Source: Brachycybe producta
Taxonomy: Eukaryota; Arthropoda; Diplopoda; Playtdesmida; Andrognathidae
Length of the DNA: 64,000 nt
Assembly (NCBI GenBank): GCA_036925085.1
Contig: JAUPFP010000015.1
Coordinates: 891,001-955,000 of the forward strand
Direction of reading: 5' to 3'
Numbering within the stretch: the first letter of the stretch is position 1; every line of letters begins with the position of its first letter. The position numbers were made by a program, and so were the translations under genes. Shown here piece after piece: positions 36,990 to 48,480 of this stretch. The notes under the pieces are model-generated. The model had not been told where the DNA came from. It ran no database searches and saw only the letters and a list, made by a program, of their open reading frames with translations.

Positions 36990-37625
36990 TTATTTAGTTT
37001 GGCGCCCATTCCAATTGTCGCCTTTTCCATTTGGCACTCATTCCAATCTATTCAGTTCGTCACTCATTCCAATTGGCACTCATTCAGTGAAGGGTTAATT
37101 CCAGTTGGTGCATATCCAGTTGGTGCCTATTCAGTTTGACACCCATTCCAATTGGCGCCTATTCAGTTTGGCACCCATTCCAATTGGCGCCTATTCAGTT
37201 TGGCACCCATTCCAATTGGCGCCTATTCAGTTTGGCACCCATTCCAATTGGCGCCTATTCAGTTTGGCACCCATTCCAATTGGCGCCTATTCAGTTTGGC
37301 ACCCATTCCAATTGGCGCCTATTCAGTTTGGCACCCATTCCAATTGGCGCCTATTCAGTTTGGCACCCATTCCAATTGGCGCCTATTCAGTTTGGCACCC
37401 ATTCCAATTGGCGCCTATTCAGTTTGGCACCCATTCCAATTGGCGCCTATTCAGTTTGGCACCCATTCCAATTGGCGCCTATTCAGTTTGGCACCCATTC
37501 CAATTGGCGCCTATTCAGTTTGGCACCCATTCAATTTGACACACATTCCAAGTTGCAATTATTCAGATTGGCACTTATTCAGTTTGGCACACATTTCAAT
37601 TGGTGCTTGCTCCATTTGATACTTA
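36990..37625 (+). repeat. 32-bp minisatellite, TTTGGC family
   Basis: Near-perfect units (core CCAATTGGCGCCTATTCAG) repeat every 32 bp from about 37137 to 37530, about 12-13 times, flanked by diverged units. Frames of up to 174 codons cross it in all three phases because 32 is not a multiple of three; none is a gene. The unit shares ATTCAGTTTGGC with the repeats at 16.9-18.3 kb. Confidence 0.95.
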
Positions 37626-37629
37626 TTCA

Positions 37630-38955
37630 GCACCATTATTTAATTTTAGTTACTTTTTAAACCAATATTAACCATAAGACCAGTTCAATTAGTCTTATGA
37701 CCATACGATACATGATTTCATGCAAAATAATTGAAATAAATAACTGCATTGTTACTACACTGTAAATTGTCTAAATTTAAAAGTTTACAAAGATTGTATT
37801 ATAGGGTGGCATATTTTATGTGGGACAATTGAGCAAACCTTCTAAAACCTAAACCTAAAAACCTACACCAAACCTAACTCGTAACGAAATCTTATAATAT
37901 AGGTACAACTGACACAGGAACTAATTAAAATAACCAGAACAAACTCAACTAATTAATCAATATAACCACAGAAAAAGAAAACTCAAAAGAAACTAAGGAA
38001 CCAAAAACTCCCTAATAAGGTTGTTGGCCAACAACTATACTGACTAAACTAAAGACTAAATCTTAACAAGTAACCAAAGAAACTAAACGTATCTTACTTA
38101 AGGAAGGAAGAAACTCAACTATCCCAAAAGAAATTAACCTGACGTATTATTAGTATAAAATTCCTAATTGATCAACTGCCCCACATTAAAATAAGACCAA
38201 TTTAATTTGTAAAAATGAATGTCAAGAATTAATATCCCGTAAGATTAAAACAATGCAAATTATTTTGTTCAAGTGTATTATTGCATAAATTTAATTTTAA
38301 TAATACAGTGTGCCATATAATTTATGCAAAAAATATACTCTTTAATTGCATCGAGTAATGAGGCCAGAAGGTAACTCACGCAATTTCAGGGGAGATTGCT
38401 CAATTTTGGATTTCCGAATCCCGGGAATGTTTTTCCCCCTTTGAGAAACTATAAAACTGATTAAATCAAATAGTTCTCCAGAATCTTTTGAAATCGCCTG
38501 ATCTGTTTCTCCAATCTCGGAATTGCAAAAATGGAGCAAAAGCAAGTTGAAGCAAAATTTTATGCCAAACTCAATTTGCATGAACTGTAAAAATGGCCCT
38601 TTTGTCTTGATTAAACACGATACAAAATCATTTCCAATGTTTGGTAATTATTGAAAATGATTATGATGATACCCACAAAGGACTAATCAATCCCCACATT
38701 GTGATTAATCAATAATCACAACTGAACAAAATCATAAAAAAGCTAAAGCAAAATTCTGCAATCTTCTCAAGTGTTTACAAAAATTATTGGAAAAAAAAAT
38801 TCACAAATGTTTTGTTTAAATCGAGGCTAACTTAACAATACTCTTTAAGCTAAAGCGATGTCAGCCAAGTGTTCAATCCATCATATTGACAGCCAATCAA
38901 CATCCTACTACTCCATCTTCATATATCTGTTCTGCATCCTATTTTTTTAAAATTT
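37630..38955. other. AT-rich stretch with one weak candidate frame
   Basis: A minus-strand frame at 38342-38581 ends in about 60 codons with balanced composition and could be a terminal exon. It has no recognised family and only a weak acceptor, so I do not call it a gene. Confidence 0.3.
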
Positions 38956-38964
38956 CATGTTTCA

Positions 38965-39412
38965 TTAAAATTTGTTTGAATTTCATTTTTCCTTAAAATT
39001 CGTTTGAATTTCATTTTTCCTTAAAATTCGTTCGAATTTCATTTTTCCTTAAAATTCGTTCAAATTTCATTTTTCCTTAAAATTCGTTCAAATTTCATTT
39101 TTCCTTAAAATTCGTTCAAATTTCATTTTTCGTTAAAATCTGTTCAAATTTCATTTTTCGTTAAAATCTGTTCAAATTTCATTTTTCGTTAAAATCTGTT
39201 CAAATTTCATTTTTCGTTAAAATCTGTTCAAATTTCATTTTTCGTTAAAATCTGTTCAAATTTCATTTTTCGTTAAAATCTGTTCAAATTTCATTTTTCG
39301 TTAAAATCTGTTCAAATTTCATTTTTCGTTAAAATCTGTTCAAATTTCATTTTTCGTTAAAATCTGTTCAAATTTCATTTTTCGTTAAAATCTGTTCAAA
39401 TTTCATTTTTCA
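38965..39412. repeat. 28-bp minisatellite (TTCAAATTTCATTTTTC)
   Basis: About 15 units of 28 bp. The first block reads CCTTAAAATTCG and the later block CGTTAAAATCTG, so two variants amplified in sequence. The later units are almost identical, which suggests recent expansion. Confidence 0.95.
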
Positions 39413-39595
39413 TGAAAATTTAAATAAATTCAACCTCTTAAAATTACCAAACCTTTGGTATGAAACGACGTCGAAAACCAACATCAACTTCTGTTCTTCA
39501 TCCTATCTGAATATTTTAAATATAATTTTAATTAAAAAATCATCAAAAATTACAACAATAACCAAGAAAATCCTTGGTACAAGTGGTCCACTCAC

Positions 39596-39655
39596 CCTCC
39601 AAATCACCAGATAAATCAGCCCATTGTTGTCCTCGCACGCCTGAACCCTCTGCTC
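39596..39655 (-). other. Candidate 60-bp internal exon
   Basis: On the minus strand a pyrimidine-rich acceptor (TATTTTCAG) and a consensus donor (GTGAGT) bound 60 bp of higher GC than the surroundings. One frame is open through it and beyond. It could be an exon of the same unknown gene as 43987-44198, but no link can be shown. Confidence 0.25.
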
Positions 39656-40124
39656 CTGAAAATATCCTAAATAGAAAAGACTGACAAAAACCATTCCAAA
39701 TATGAAGCAAAAAAATCCCTGGGACCTATTTAAAAAAATTACTTTCCCATAAAATACCATGGATAAAAACTAACGCATGTACAGCCACTAGTGTTAAATT
39801 GTTTTTAGTATTCTGTTATTTAACAGTGAATAACTTTGATCGTTCAGATTACTTCCATGGCCTTGAAGTAATTACCAATTGACACATTGTTTAATTCAAT
39901 TAAAATCATGTAATATTCCACTGTGCCCAGTGTATTCATAATGCAATAGGATTCTGAATATAATTTCAGGTTTAAAACACCAATATAATGTGCACCCTAA
40001 CAAAACTACGCACAGTAATGGGACTTACACACAATACATTTTATTAACATATGGGTTAGGTTGTTATTTGTTTTACTGGACTTTAGTCAGACATACATTT
40101 CACGACAACTGTCGTACGTATTAA

Positions 40125-40405
40125 CGAAGCAAACGTAGTAACGAAGCAAAAAAAAAATACAAAGCGTAGTAACGAAGCAAAAAAAATACGAAGCGTAGTA
40201 ACGAAGCAAAAAAAAATACGAAGCGTAGTAACGAAGTAAAAAAAATACGAAGCGTAGTAACGAAGCAAAAAAAAATACGAAGCGTAGTAACGAAGCAAAA
40301 AAAATACGAAGCGTAGTAACGAAGCAAAAAAAAAATACGAAGCGTAGGAACGAAGCAAAAAAAAAAATACGAAGCGTGGAAACGATGCAAAATATACGAA
40401 GCGAA
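40125..40405. repeat. ~29-bp minisatellite (CGAAGCGTAGTAACGAAGC)
   Basis: About nine units with an A-run of variable length. The length change of the A-run shifts frame between units, so phenylalanine-rich minus-strand frames here are artefacts. Confidence 0.95.
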
Positions 40406-40409
40406 GATA

Positions 40410-41865
40410 CGAAGCAATTGGACTTTTGTCCCTCTGCCACATGCCTTCTACTTCTAGGCTGCTTGCAGAGTAATTTTAAAAGTCAATTATATTCTCAAAC
40501 CAATAGTCGATGGTTTCCATCAAAACACTGGTTTGAAGCGTCCGCAAAATGCAAAAAGACGCAAAATATAGACTGAATGTTAAGTACGTGTTTGTTATAT
40601 ACGTGTTTGTTATGTACTTGTTTGTGTTCCTTTTTTTGTCTACGAAGATCAACAAGAATCCACATTTTTACAGAAGTTTCACGGTGTGCTCAATTACTCA
40701 AATATAAGTACAACATGAATATACCACATCCTTAAGACAGGCATCAATCAATCGGAACAATTCTTCATGATTCCAATGTCCATTTCACAGCAAACTCAAA
40801 CAACAACAAAATCCATAGTTAATAAACTGTTTTGTGACGCCCAAAATTGCTAAATTGAAACTTGCTGTCAAGCACTGCCAATTCCTGCTCTCGAATTGCA
40901 TCCATTCATAGTTATTTCAATGTAATAACTGAGTGGTCATATTTGTTACCCAATTTTGCATTCAACTTCCAATTAAAAATCAACGACTTAACTTTTCGGA
41001 TTTTCTTGTGCCTATTGTAATTATTGTCATTCAATTTCAATGCAAAAAGGCAACCAGAACACCAGATGCATTTAAGGCTATGCTAAGCTTCTGGTTTCAG
41101 ATTTGAATTCTAGCTTCTAACCAGGTTCTGAAACCAAAAAATTGCAGACTCTTGCTCTCGAGCACCAAAACCTAGCTACACCACTGATTTCTATCAGCTG
41201 AGGGTCCAAGGTAATGCCGAATTTCAAGACCCCAAAGTGTTTGACAATACTTTTTTCCTTAAATTTAGGCAGTTTCAAACCTATAGAGCATCTAATCTGA
41301 ACTGCAACCACCATTGACTGCAAATGCATTTGTCTTAAATCATATTAACTGCCACAAAATAGTAATCAATTCAAAAAATCACAAAATAGTTTAAAGGCCC
41401 AACACCATGCAGTGATAAAACCCATTTGATAATTAACCAATTGAAATCCTTATTCACACTTGTTATCCTTCCTTGATATAACTGTACAGTATACCAAATT
41501 GTTCCCATCAGAGATCAGGATCCAAGACTGCTACCTAAAACAGAATCTAAAAAAAAAAAAAATTAGTTAAATAAGAAAACAAAGCAGACGAAAAGAGTTC
41601 CGAAACATCTAAAAGAAAGAAGAAAAAAAAATAAGTTCAGTTAAGTGTCTTTAAAATGTAGCAAAAATTAAGATTTCACCTTTTGGAAAAACATTAACTT
41701 GATGTTCAAACTGCATAACGAAAGACGAAAAATCACAGGCCTATTAGAACTGGAAATCAGTACCTGAAAATACTCAAAAAGAACATTAAGTCTGTCTGAA
41801 AAAAACCTGAAAGACATTATGAAATGAAATAGGGTCCCAACAGCCCTAACAATCCTATCAACCCT
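40410..41865. other. Unassigned stretch with transposon-end-like sequence
   Basis: Minus-strand CAGTGGTGTAGCTAGG near 41178 resembles a common transposon terminus. No gene was supported. Confidence 0.35.
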
Positions 41866-41879
41866 AACAGAACAGCCCT

Positions 41880-42105
41880 AACACCACAACATCAAATGTA
41901 ATTGCTGCAAACGCAACAGCAAATATGCATGCACCAAAATCGCAACCACAAAAGCGAACAACTGCAAATGCAAGCACAAAATCGCAAACGCAACTGCAAA
42001 CAACCGCAAATGCACACACACCAAAATCGCAAACGCAACTGCAAACAACCGCAAATGCACACACACCAAAATCACAAACGCAAGCAATCAAAAGATTGCA
42101 AATTC
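41880..42105. repeat. 45-bp repeat (CAAACGCAACTGCAAACAAC)
   Basis: The motif CAACCGCAAATGCACACACA starts at 42001 and 42046, giving a 45-bp period, with diverged units to the left. Frames with Q- or C-rich composition across it are repeat products. Confidence 0.8.
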
Positions 42106-42299
42106 AAATAAAAACACCTGTTTAGGAAAAAACAACAAGCAAATTAAATTAGCGAACACATTCATAAAACAATGACAAAGATCCAATCCCCAATGAAAAA
42201 ATGATATGAAAACCAATCAAACCCCTTTTGTAATAAAATTTAAAATTTAAAAATTAAAAATATTAAAAACCCAAGAAAAACAAAATAAAACATTTCATT

Positions 42300-43035
42300 T
42301 TAACCCAGTTTTTTTTAACCCAGTTTTTTTTACCCAGTTTTTTTTAAACCAGTTTCATTTTTTTTAACCAGTTTTTTTTAAACCAGTTTCATTTTTTTTA
42401 ACCAGTTTTTTTTAAACCAGTTTCCTTTTTTTTAAACCAGTTTCATTTTTTTTAACCAGTTTTTTTAAACCAGTTTCATTTTTTTTAACCAGTTTTTTTA
42501 AACCAGTTTCATTTTTTTTAACCAGTTTTTTTAAACCAGTTTCATTTTTTTTAACCAGTTTTTTTAAACCAGTTTCATTTTTTTTAACCAGTTTTTTTTA
42601 AACCAGTTTTTTTTAAACCAGTTTTTTTTAAACCAGTTTTTTTTAAACCAGTTTCATTTTTTTAAACCAGTTTCATTTTTTTAAACCAGTTTCATTTTTT
42701 TAAACCAGTTTCATTTTTTTAAACCAGTTTCATTTTTTTAAACCAGTTTCATTTTTTTAAACCAGTTTCATTTTTTTAAACCAGTTTCATTTTTTTAAAC
42801 CAGTTTCATTTTTTAAAACCAGTTTCATTTTTTAAAACCAGTTTCATTTTTTAAAACCAGTTTCATTTTTTAAAACCAGTTTCATTTTTTAAAACCAGTT
42901 TCATTTTTTTAAAACCAGTTTCATTTTTTTAAAACCAGTTTCATTTTTTTAATTAGTTTCATTTTTTTAATTAGTTTCTTTTTTTAAACCAGTTTCATTT
43001 TTTTAAACCATTTCATTTTTTTAAACCAGTTAATT
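42300..43035. repeat. Long AACCAGTTTCATTTTTTT array, 18-19-bp unit
   Basis: About 730 bp of AACCAGTTTCATTTTTTTAA-type units with T-run length changes. Three sub-blocks differ in T-run length and flanking A count. It is strongly strand-asymmetric (pyrimidine-rich plus strand). Confidence 0.95.
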
Positions 43036-43336
43036 AAAGTATTCATTTACCAAAACTTAAAACTAAACGACTTAAAACTAGGAGCCAAAGATTTGTGTAA
43101 AAACAAATAAAACAAAAATGCCAAAAGAATATTCAGAAAAACGAAGAAATAAGATGCTCTAAAGATGATCCATCGAAGCGCAGGGTGTGTACCTAAACCG
43201 TGGGGCAGACAAAGCTGTAGTGTGTTGAGTTTTGCCTCACTTAACCCTCAATCGTGTGCCGCACTTTTCTATATTTTAGACATAATATATTATATATAGG
43301 TGCAAGCCCACACGAGTGTCAAACGAACTTGTGACA

Positions 43337-43803
43337 CATTTGCAAAGGCACGTGTTGCACAGAACGCCACTTGTAGGCACCGTTTAGCGTCTTTTGGTTC
43401 TAAGATGTTCTCCGAAGAGTAACACCGTCGGTCTCCCCAAGACTTGATGCTCGTACGTGCGGCCAGACTGATTAACTACCATAGCCTTTTTCATTTGCAA
43501 TGGCACATGTTGCACAGAATGCCACTTGTAGGCACCGTTTAGCGTCTTTTGGTTCTAAGATGTTCTCCGAAGAGTAACACCGTCGGTCTCCCCAAGACTT
43601 GATGCTCGTACGTGCGGCCAGACTGATTAACTACCATAGCCTTTTTCATTTGCAATGGCACATGTTGCACAGAATGCCACTTGTAGGCACCGTTTAGCGT
43701 CTTTTGGTTCTAAGATGTTCTCCGAAGAGTAACACCGTCGGTCTCCCCAAGACTTGATGCTCGTACGTGCGGCCAGACTGATTAACTACCATAGCCTTTT
43801 TTT
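43337..43803 (-). repeat. Three tandem 155-bp units with RNA-like structure
   Basis: The anchor GCCACTTGTAGGC starts at 43366, 43521 and 43676, a period of exactly 155 bp; units 2 and 3 look identical. GC content is well above the surroundings. On the minus strand each unit has a hairpin closed by C(UUCG)G and a second with a GTCT/AGAC stem. Several pairs are G-U on the minus strand but A-C on the plus, so the minus strand is the likely RNA. AGTTAATCAG and CTTGGGGAGACCG resemble the A box and C box of 5S rRNA genes. The class is not identified; a 5S-derived or other small RNA cluster is possible, a plain satellite also. Confidence 0.6.
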
Positions 43804-43986
43804 TGTATATCACAACAAAAGATCAACTGATTTTGTCAGCCAACCCACGTCCAATTCAATTATATTCCCCCCAAAAATCCACAATTACAAATTGTTGCTA
43901 TCTTTTCAAATACTAAAAGAATAGCTTCGTTGAACCGAACACTTCCAGATGGCACAGGACCTACCATTTGAAAGATCAGGTTCATC

Positions 43987-44198
43987 CTAACCATAAATCA
44001 ACCCCCTTAAAACCCTGACAACTTGAGGCTCTCCGAGGAACACAACGAGCAAACTTGCGAACGGAACCATAACATTTTGAAGAACCAACCATTTTTTGTC
44101 ATCCAACGATGAAATCCGTTGCAGAGCTCCAACGATGAAGGATCCCGCCACCATCAACGGATAGTGGCAAACAATCCATCCACCGATGACAAATACTA
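43987..44198 (-). CDS. Candidate terminal exon of an unrecognised membrane protein
   Basis: A long pyrimidine tract ending TTTCTAG leads into 69 codons plus a split codon, closed by TAG at 43989-43987. The peptide has two hydrophobic segments (about residues 1-25 and 37-57) separated by a charged loop (SSLDDKKW). Composition is much more protein-like than other local frames. A GTTAGG near the stop could instead be a donor. I do not recognise the family. Upstream exons would lie at higher coordinates; the candidate start at 48619 ends in a phase that does not join this frame directly, so an exon would be missing. Confidence 0.4.
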
Positions 44199-44199
44199 C

Positions 44200-45110
44200 T
44201 AGAAATAAAAATAAAAGGGTGGGGGGAAAAATACATAATTATACATAACACAGGGTGGTCGACCAACAACTTTTAAATGACAGAAAAACTGCCATTCAGA
44301 AGTCGTTGCTCTGGTGAGGGTAGTGTCAGTAGTGTATTGAAGTATGCGTAGCCTACAATTCTGTATTTGGACCCGTTTTAAGTTTTGTATTCCTGACATA
44401 AACCTATTGCTCTTAAGAGAGCTGAGTAAAAAAACTACCGTTCAACAAGTCGCCACGCGTGCCCCTCACACACTCGCACTTTGTCATGCACACCAGGTTA
44501 AACCCTCGGTGACCCAGATGATACTTGTGTCTTGCCCTGCACGCGTAAAAAATAAAAAGGCAACAAAAACACCAAATTAAATGAAACATGCACGACATTT
44601 AACCTCCATTCGTAGGACACCCTTTCATCTGCATAAGTCACCTATATGCAGATGTGAACCGAAATGCACTTATTAATATGCAGTGATTCAGTGAATTCTT
44701 TTAAGGTCAAAAGTCATGATGCAAATCTTTGGCTCGTAAAAGTTAAAAAAAAAAAAGGTTGAAAACCGCTTAGATCTATAAAAAGAAAGAGAAAATTCTT
44801 TTCCTACTATTCGATGACATCATTAGGACATCAAAAAAAGTTCAAAGTTCAATCGATTTCACACAAATTTAAAACCAATAATAAATTTCTTTAAAAAACA
44901 CCAAATGAGCCTCCGAATTTGAGGCACCAAAGCACCAAGAAAATCGGAATGATCCTTCCATCATCATCATCAGATCCTACACAAAACCATGAGTCCCTTA
45001 AAAAAAACGGGAAAACAATATTAGAACTTTCTACAGTAAAGTAACAAATTTTGGGAATTACTTCTTGCAGAACCAAAGAAATCGATAAGTTTGCCCTTTA
45101 TAGAGCCAAT
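44200..45110. other. Unassigned stretch, possible intron DNA
   Basis: Around 44915-44985 a minus-strand segment with acceptor-like TTTTGTGTAG and GATGATGATGG is of raised GC and might be an exon, but no frame joins it to the exon at 43987-44198. Confidence 0.25.
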
Positions 45111-45113
45111 CAG

Positions 45114-45521
45114 TAAGGCCCCGTTTCCACGATGATAGTTGTCACGATAGTTGCTGTCATGAGAGCAGCAATTATCGCGAGAACTATCATCATAGTGAAG
45201 ACCACGTGGTAGTCACTATCACATTGTTGCGATAGCACTATCACATCTCGTTTGACTCGACAGTTGATAGTACTGTCGCAATATAGTAATAGTTGTTGAG
45301 TGACAGCTTTGTAGGGAAATATCCACTTTGTAGGGAAATTTGAGAGAACACTGTTGACTCAATGATATCCTGTGAAGTAGACGTCACACTGTCATGTGAC
45401 AGAACTATCACGTTACTTCAACACATGTAGACAGTTGCTGCTATTGTGTGAGTGAACTATCGCAACTTTCATGACAGCTACTCTCATGAAAGAAATATCG
45501 CCACCGTGAAAACGAGGCTTA
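45114..45521. mobile_element. MITE with GCCCCGTTTCCAC-type ends, ~408 bp
   Basis: The left end TAAGGCCCCGTTTCCACGAT and inverted right end TTAAGCCTCGTTTTCACGGT match in about 16 of 20. The interior is a degenerate array of ACTATCGCAACT-like words and their complements, giving a strongly folding sequence. No transposase is present. Confidence 0.65.
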
Positions 45522-45789
45522 ACAAAAAACAAGCACGCGCCTCAGTAGGGCGATTTAGAGTGGACGTGGTCAAAGTTTCTATAGATGTTATTAACATTTC
45601 TAGAAACTTAACAATGTTAATAGCAAATGCTAAAACAAATGAGATAACAAAAGTTAACACTTCGTAGGCCGATTTTTAATATTTTTTAAAAACATCGGTA
45701 ACAACACTTGCTATTAGCAAATGGCCGATGTTTTTTTCTATAGAATGATAATAAACTAGAATAATAGGCCCTATATTTACTGAATCACC

Positions 45790-45935
45790 TAAAATAAACT
45801 TTTTATGAAAGTTGGGTTAGGCTATTTTCAAACTGCCATAAAATGCTTATTTTGAAATATATCTAACACGAAAATACTATAGACTATTCGTTATTGAGCT
45901 AACCCTTCTAGTTTCTAAAACACTTCCTATTTTTT
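45790..45935. mobile_element. Right part of an AACTAGAAGGG MITE copy
   Basis: AAAATAAACTTTTTATG, CAAACTGCCATAAAATGCTT and the terminal CTAACCCTTCTAGTTTCTAA match the family interior and right end. The left end is missing. Confidence 0.65.
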
Positions 45936-46888
45936 TCTTAATTATTTTACTGAAAAACAGACTAATTAGCTACCTCATTATACAGAAAGAAAATGAGATA
46001 TCGTCGTAAGACAGGTCCCAGTAGGCTCATAAGTTGTCATAATTTAACTAATAACTTTTGACTGTCACAAAGGACTGTCATGACTATGACAAATATCGTA
46101 ATATCACTGCCATTGACTAATGTAAACAAAATATAATAGTCATAAATAATGGCACACAAGCAGTGACACATATATAAATTATAACTGACTTTTATAAGCT
46201 GTAATTAATTCGGAATTTAGAAACTAATGTTTTTTGATCAAAGAACATTTTTATTAAAAAAAAACATTTATGAAAAAAAAAAACCATAAGTTTTTAAAAA
46301 TTTTAAATTAGAATAGTTTATTTTGAGGAAAAAATATCGTCACTTTTAACACATTCATCTATTCTTCTTAACAAAAAAAGTGTTAAATTTTGTTGAAAAA
46401 GAGTGAGCCACCGAAAAGACCCTAGGCCTTAGCTGGAACCATGTCTTTATTCAGTGAATAACTTAAAAAAGCCCCATCAAAGACAGAAGCCGCCTTTAGA
46501 AGAAGGCGACTGGATGACGTCACACAACACAAACGACGAAATTTCTTCAATTTTAAACTGAGAGCAAAAAACGAAACGTGAAAAACAAACCCTGAATTTA
46601 TTTAATAAAAATAAATCTTGAATATTCGAGTCTTTTTGTTTCTCTTAGAACTAGAATAAAAGAAACAATTCTGGATTGCCAATCCTCGAAGTGAAAAAGC
46701 AGCAATCAGAAAATTAATAATAAAATAAGCCTCGGATTTTTATGCAAATATTAACAAAACACAAAAGTCGCAGAAATGTTTTAGAATTGTCGCCAATTTG
46801 TCTTGAAACACTAAGTTTCGGTTTAATTTGTGAAATTTTGTAAGCTTGATGTATGTCATTCGGTCTTTAAATTTGACAAAAAAAGAAC

Positions 46889-47284
46889 TAGAAATGGGCC
46901 ATTTGAATCCTCGAATCTTGAAAAATATTCGAGACTCGTAAACTCGAATCTTCGAAGCTTTTTTTCTTAAAAAAAAACTTAAAAAACTTTGGTAAAATTA
47001 GTTTTAACCCCATTGACGTCCAATAGAAGCGTTCACTAACAAAAAAACCCCGGCGATTGTTGTAATTTCTGTGGTATACGGAGATCACCAATGTCATTAC
47101 CTTGTGGCGACCCTTGAGTGCCGTACTTTTATTAGTAAATTAATATTTAATATTATTTCATTTATTTGTATCTTTTTAATGAATAATACATTATTCTTAT
47201 ATGAAGGGGATTCGAGAAATTTCGAAGATTCGAGAACCTTTTAGGATTCGGATTCGAGAAAATTTAGGATTCGTCCCACCTCTA
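46889..47284. mobile_element. MITE with CGAATC-rich inverted ends, first copy
   Basis: Left end TAGAAATGGGCCATTTGAAT and inverted right end TAGAGGTGGGACGAATCC are followed on both sides by repeated CTCGAATC words. A second, shorter copy lies at about 47626-47860; both carry TTGGTAAAATTAGTTTTAAC and GACGTCCAATAGAAGCGTTC. Confidence 0.65.
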
Positions 47285-47625
47285 CAAAAAAACACAAAAG
47301 ATGGACAAACCAGAATTGACCGTTCGTATAAGCGACCTTTATACGTTACTATTGGCCGGCAGTAGAGAAGAAAACAAGGGCCGTACCTTCTTCTTTACAA
47401 ATAAAACAGCTTTACAGCTTTACTTTTTTTTTTAAGAAAAACAACTGAAAAAAATCCAAGCCAATCAAATGTTGTTGTATAAAAAAAAAACCAAAAATTC
47501 GTAAAAGTAAAGGCGGTGTCCGGCTGAATGTGGTCAAACTATTGTATAAGAGATTTCCAATTGAAATTCAATACTTAGAAAGTCAACGTTCACTGACAAT
47601 CACACTCAGATTATGGTTTTAAATA

Positions 47626-47860
47626 CGAATTAGGGACATTCGAATCCTCGAATCCCGCGAATCTTGAAAAATATTCGAGATTCGAATCTTAGCCCCGTTT
47701 TCGTCATTCTGATTTTTCGAATCCTAACCTTAAAAAAACTTTGGTAAAATTAGTTTTAACTCTATTGACGTCCAATAGAAGCGTTCACTAAAAAAAACCC
47801 CCGGCGATTGTTGCAATGTTGGTGGTATCCGGGGATCACCAATGGATCACATTTTTCACA
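47626..47860. mobile_element. Second, truncated copy of the CGAATC-rich MITE
   Basis: ACATTCGAATCCTCGAATC opens the copy, which shares more than 100 bp with the element at 46889-47284 and stops near GGGGATCACCAATGG without the right inverted end. Confidence 0.6.
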
Positions 47861-47994
47861 TTTTGTGAAAAAAAAAATTAAAAAATATTTTCTTAAAAAA
47901 TAAAAAATAACCTTAAATTAAACAAATTAAATAAGAAGGCCAATGGTGTATGAACAATAGAAAATATGTTTTCTTTATTGTTTGTGTATTAGAC

Positions 47995-48480
47995 CGGCAA
48001 AAAAAGCCGCGAAAACGATGGGGAAAACCCGCGAAAACGATGGGAAAAAGCCACGAAAACGATGAGAAAAACCCGCGAAAATGCCGCAAAAACGATGGCA
48101 AAATGCCGCGAAAACTATGGCAAAATGCCGCGAAAACGATGGCAAAATGCCGCGAAAACGATGGCAAAATGCCGCGAAAACGATGGCAAAATGCCGCGAA
48201 AACGATGGCAAAATGCCGCGAAAACGTTGGGAAAAAGCCCCGAAAAATTTGGTAAAAAGTCGCGTAAACGTTGGGAAAAGCCGCGTAAACGTTGGGAAAA
48301 AGCGGCGTAAACGTTGGGAAAAAGCGGCGTAAACGTTGGGAAAAAGCGGCGTAAACGTTGGGAAAAAGCGGCGTAAACGTTGGGAAAAAGCGGCGTAAAC
48401 GTTGGGAAAAAGCGGCGTAAACGTTGGGACAAAGCCGCAAAAACGATGGGAAAAAGCCGCGTAAACAATGAAAAAAGGAC
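47995..48480. repeat. Two adjoining minisatellites, 21-bp and 22-bp units
   Basis: GCCGCGAAAACGATGGCAAAAT repeats (21 bp) fill about 48000-48230, then GCGGCGTAAACGTTGGGAAAAA (22 bp) fills 48245-48440. The first unit keeps frame and yields 175-183-codon minus-strand frames, but these are repeat artefacts. Many CpGs are retained in an otherwise AT-rich region. Confidence 0.95.

Noticed and set aside
37105-37660. Open frames of 144-174 codons rich in W, P and F
   Set aside because: All three phases are open through a 32-bp repeat and encode the same cyclic peptide; this is a minisatellite, not a gene.
39503-39760. Hydrophobic 85-codon minus-strand frame as a membrane protein
   Set aside because: The frame runs through splice-like signals that better bound a 60-bp exon; AT-rich DNA gives F/I/L-rich frames by chance.
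40083-40442. Phenylalanine-rich minus-strand frames of 98-119 codons
   Set aside because: Products of the 29-bp repeat with a variable A-run; three overlapping phases are open.
43337-43803. U2 snRNA or true 5S rRNA gene
   Set aside because: A CTTTTGG..TAAGAT word resembles U2 on the plus strand, and A/C boxes resemble 5S on the minus strand, but neither continues with the diagnostic sequence or correct spacing.
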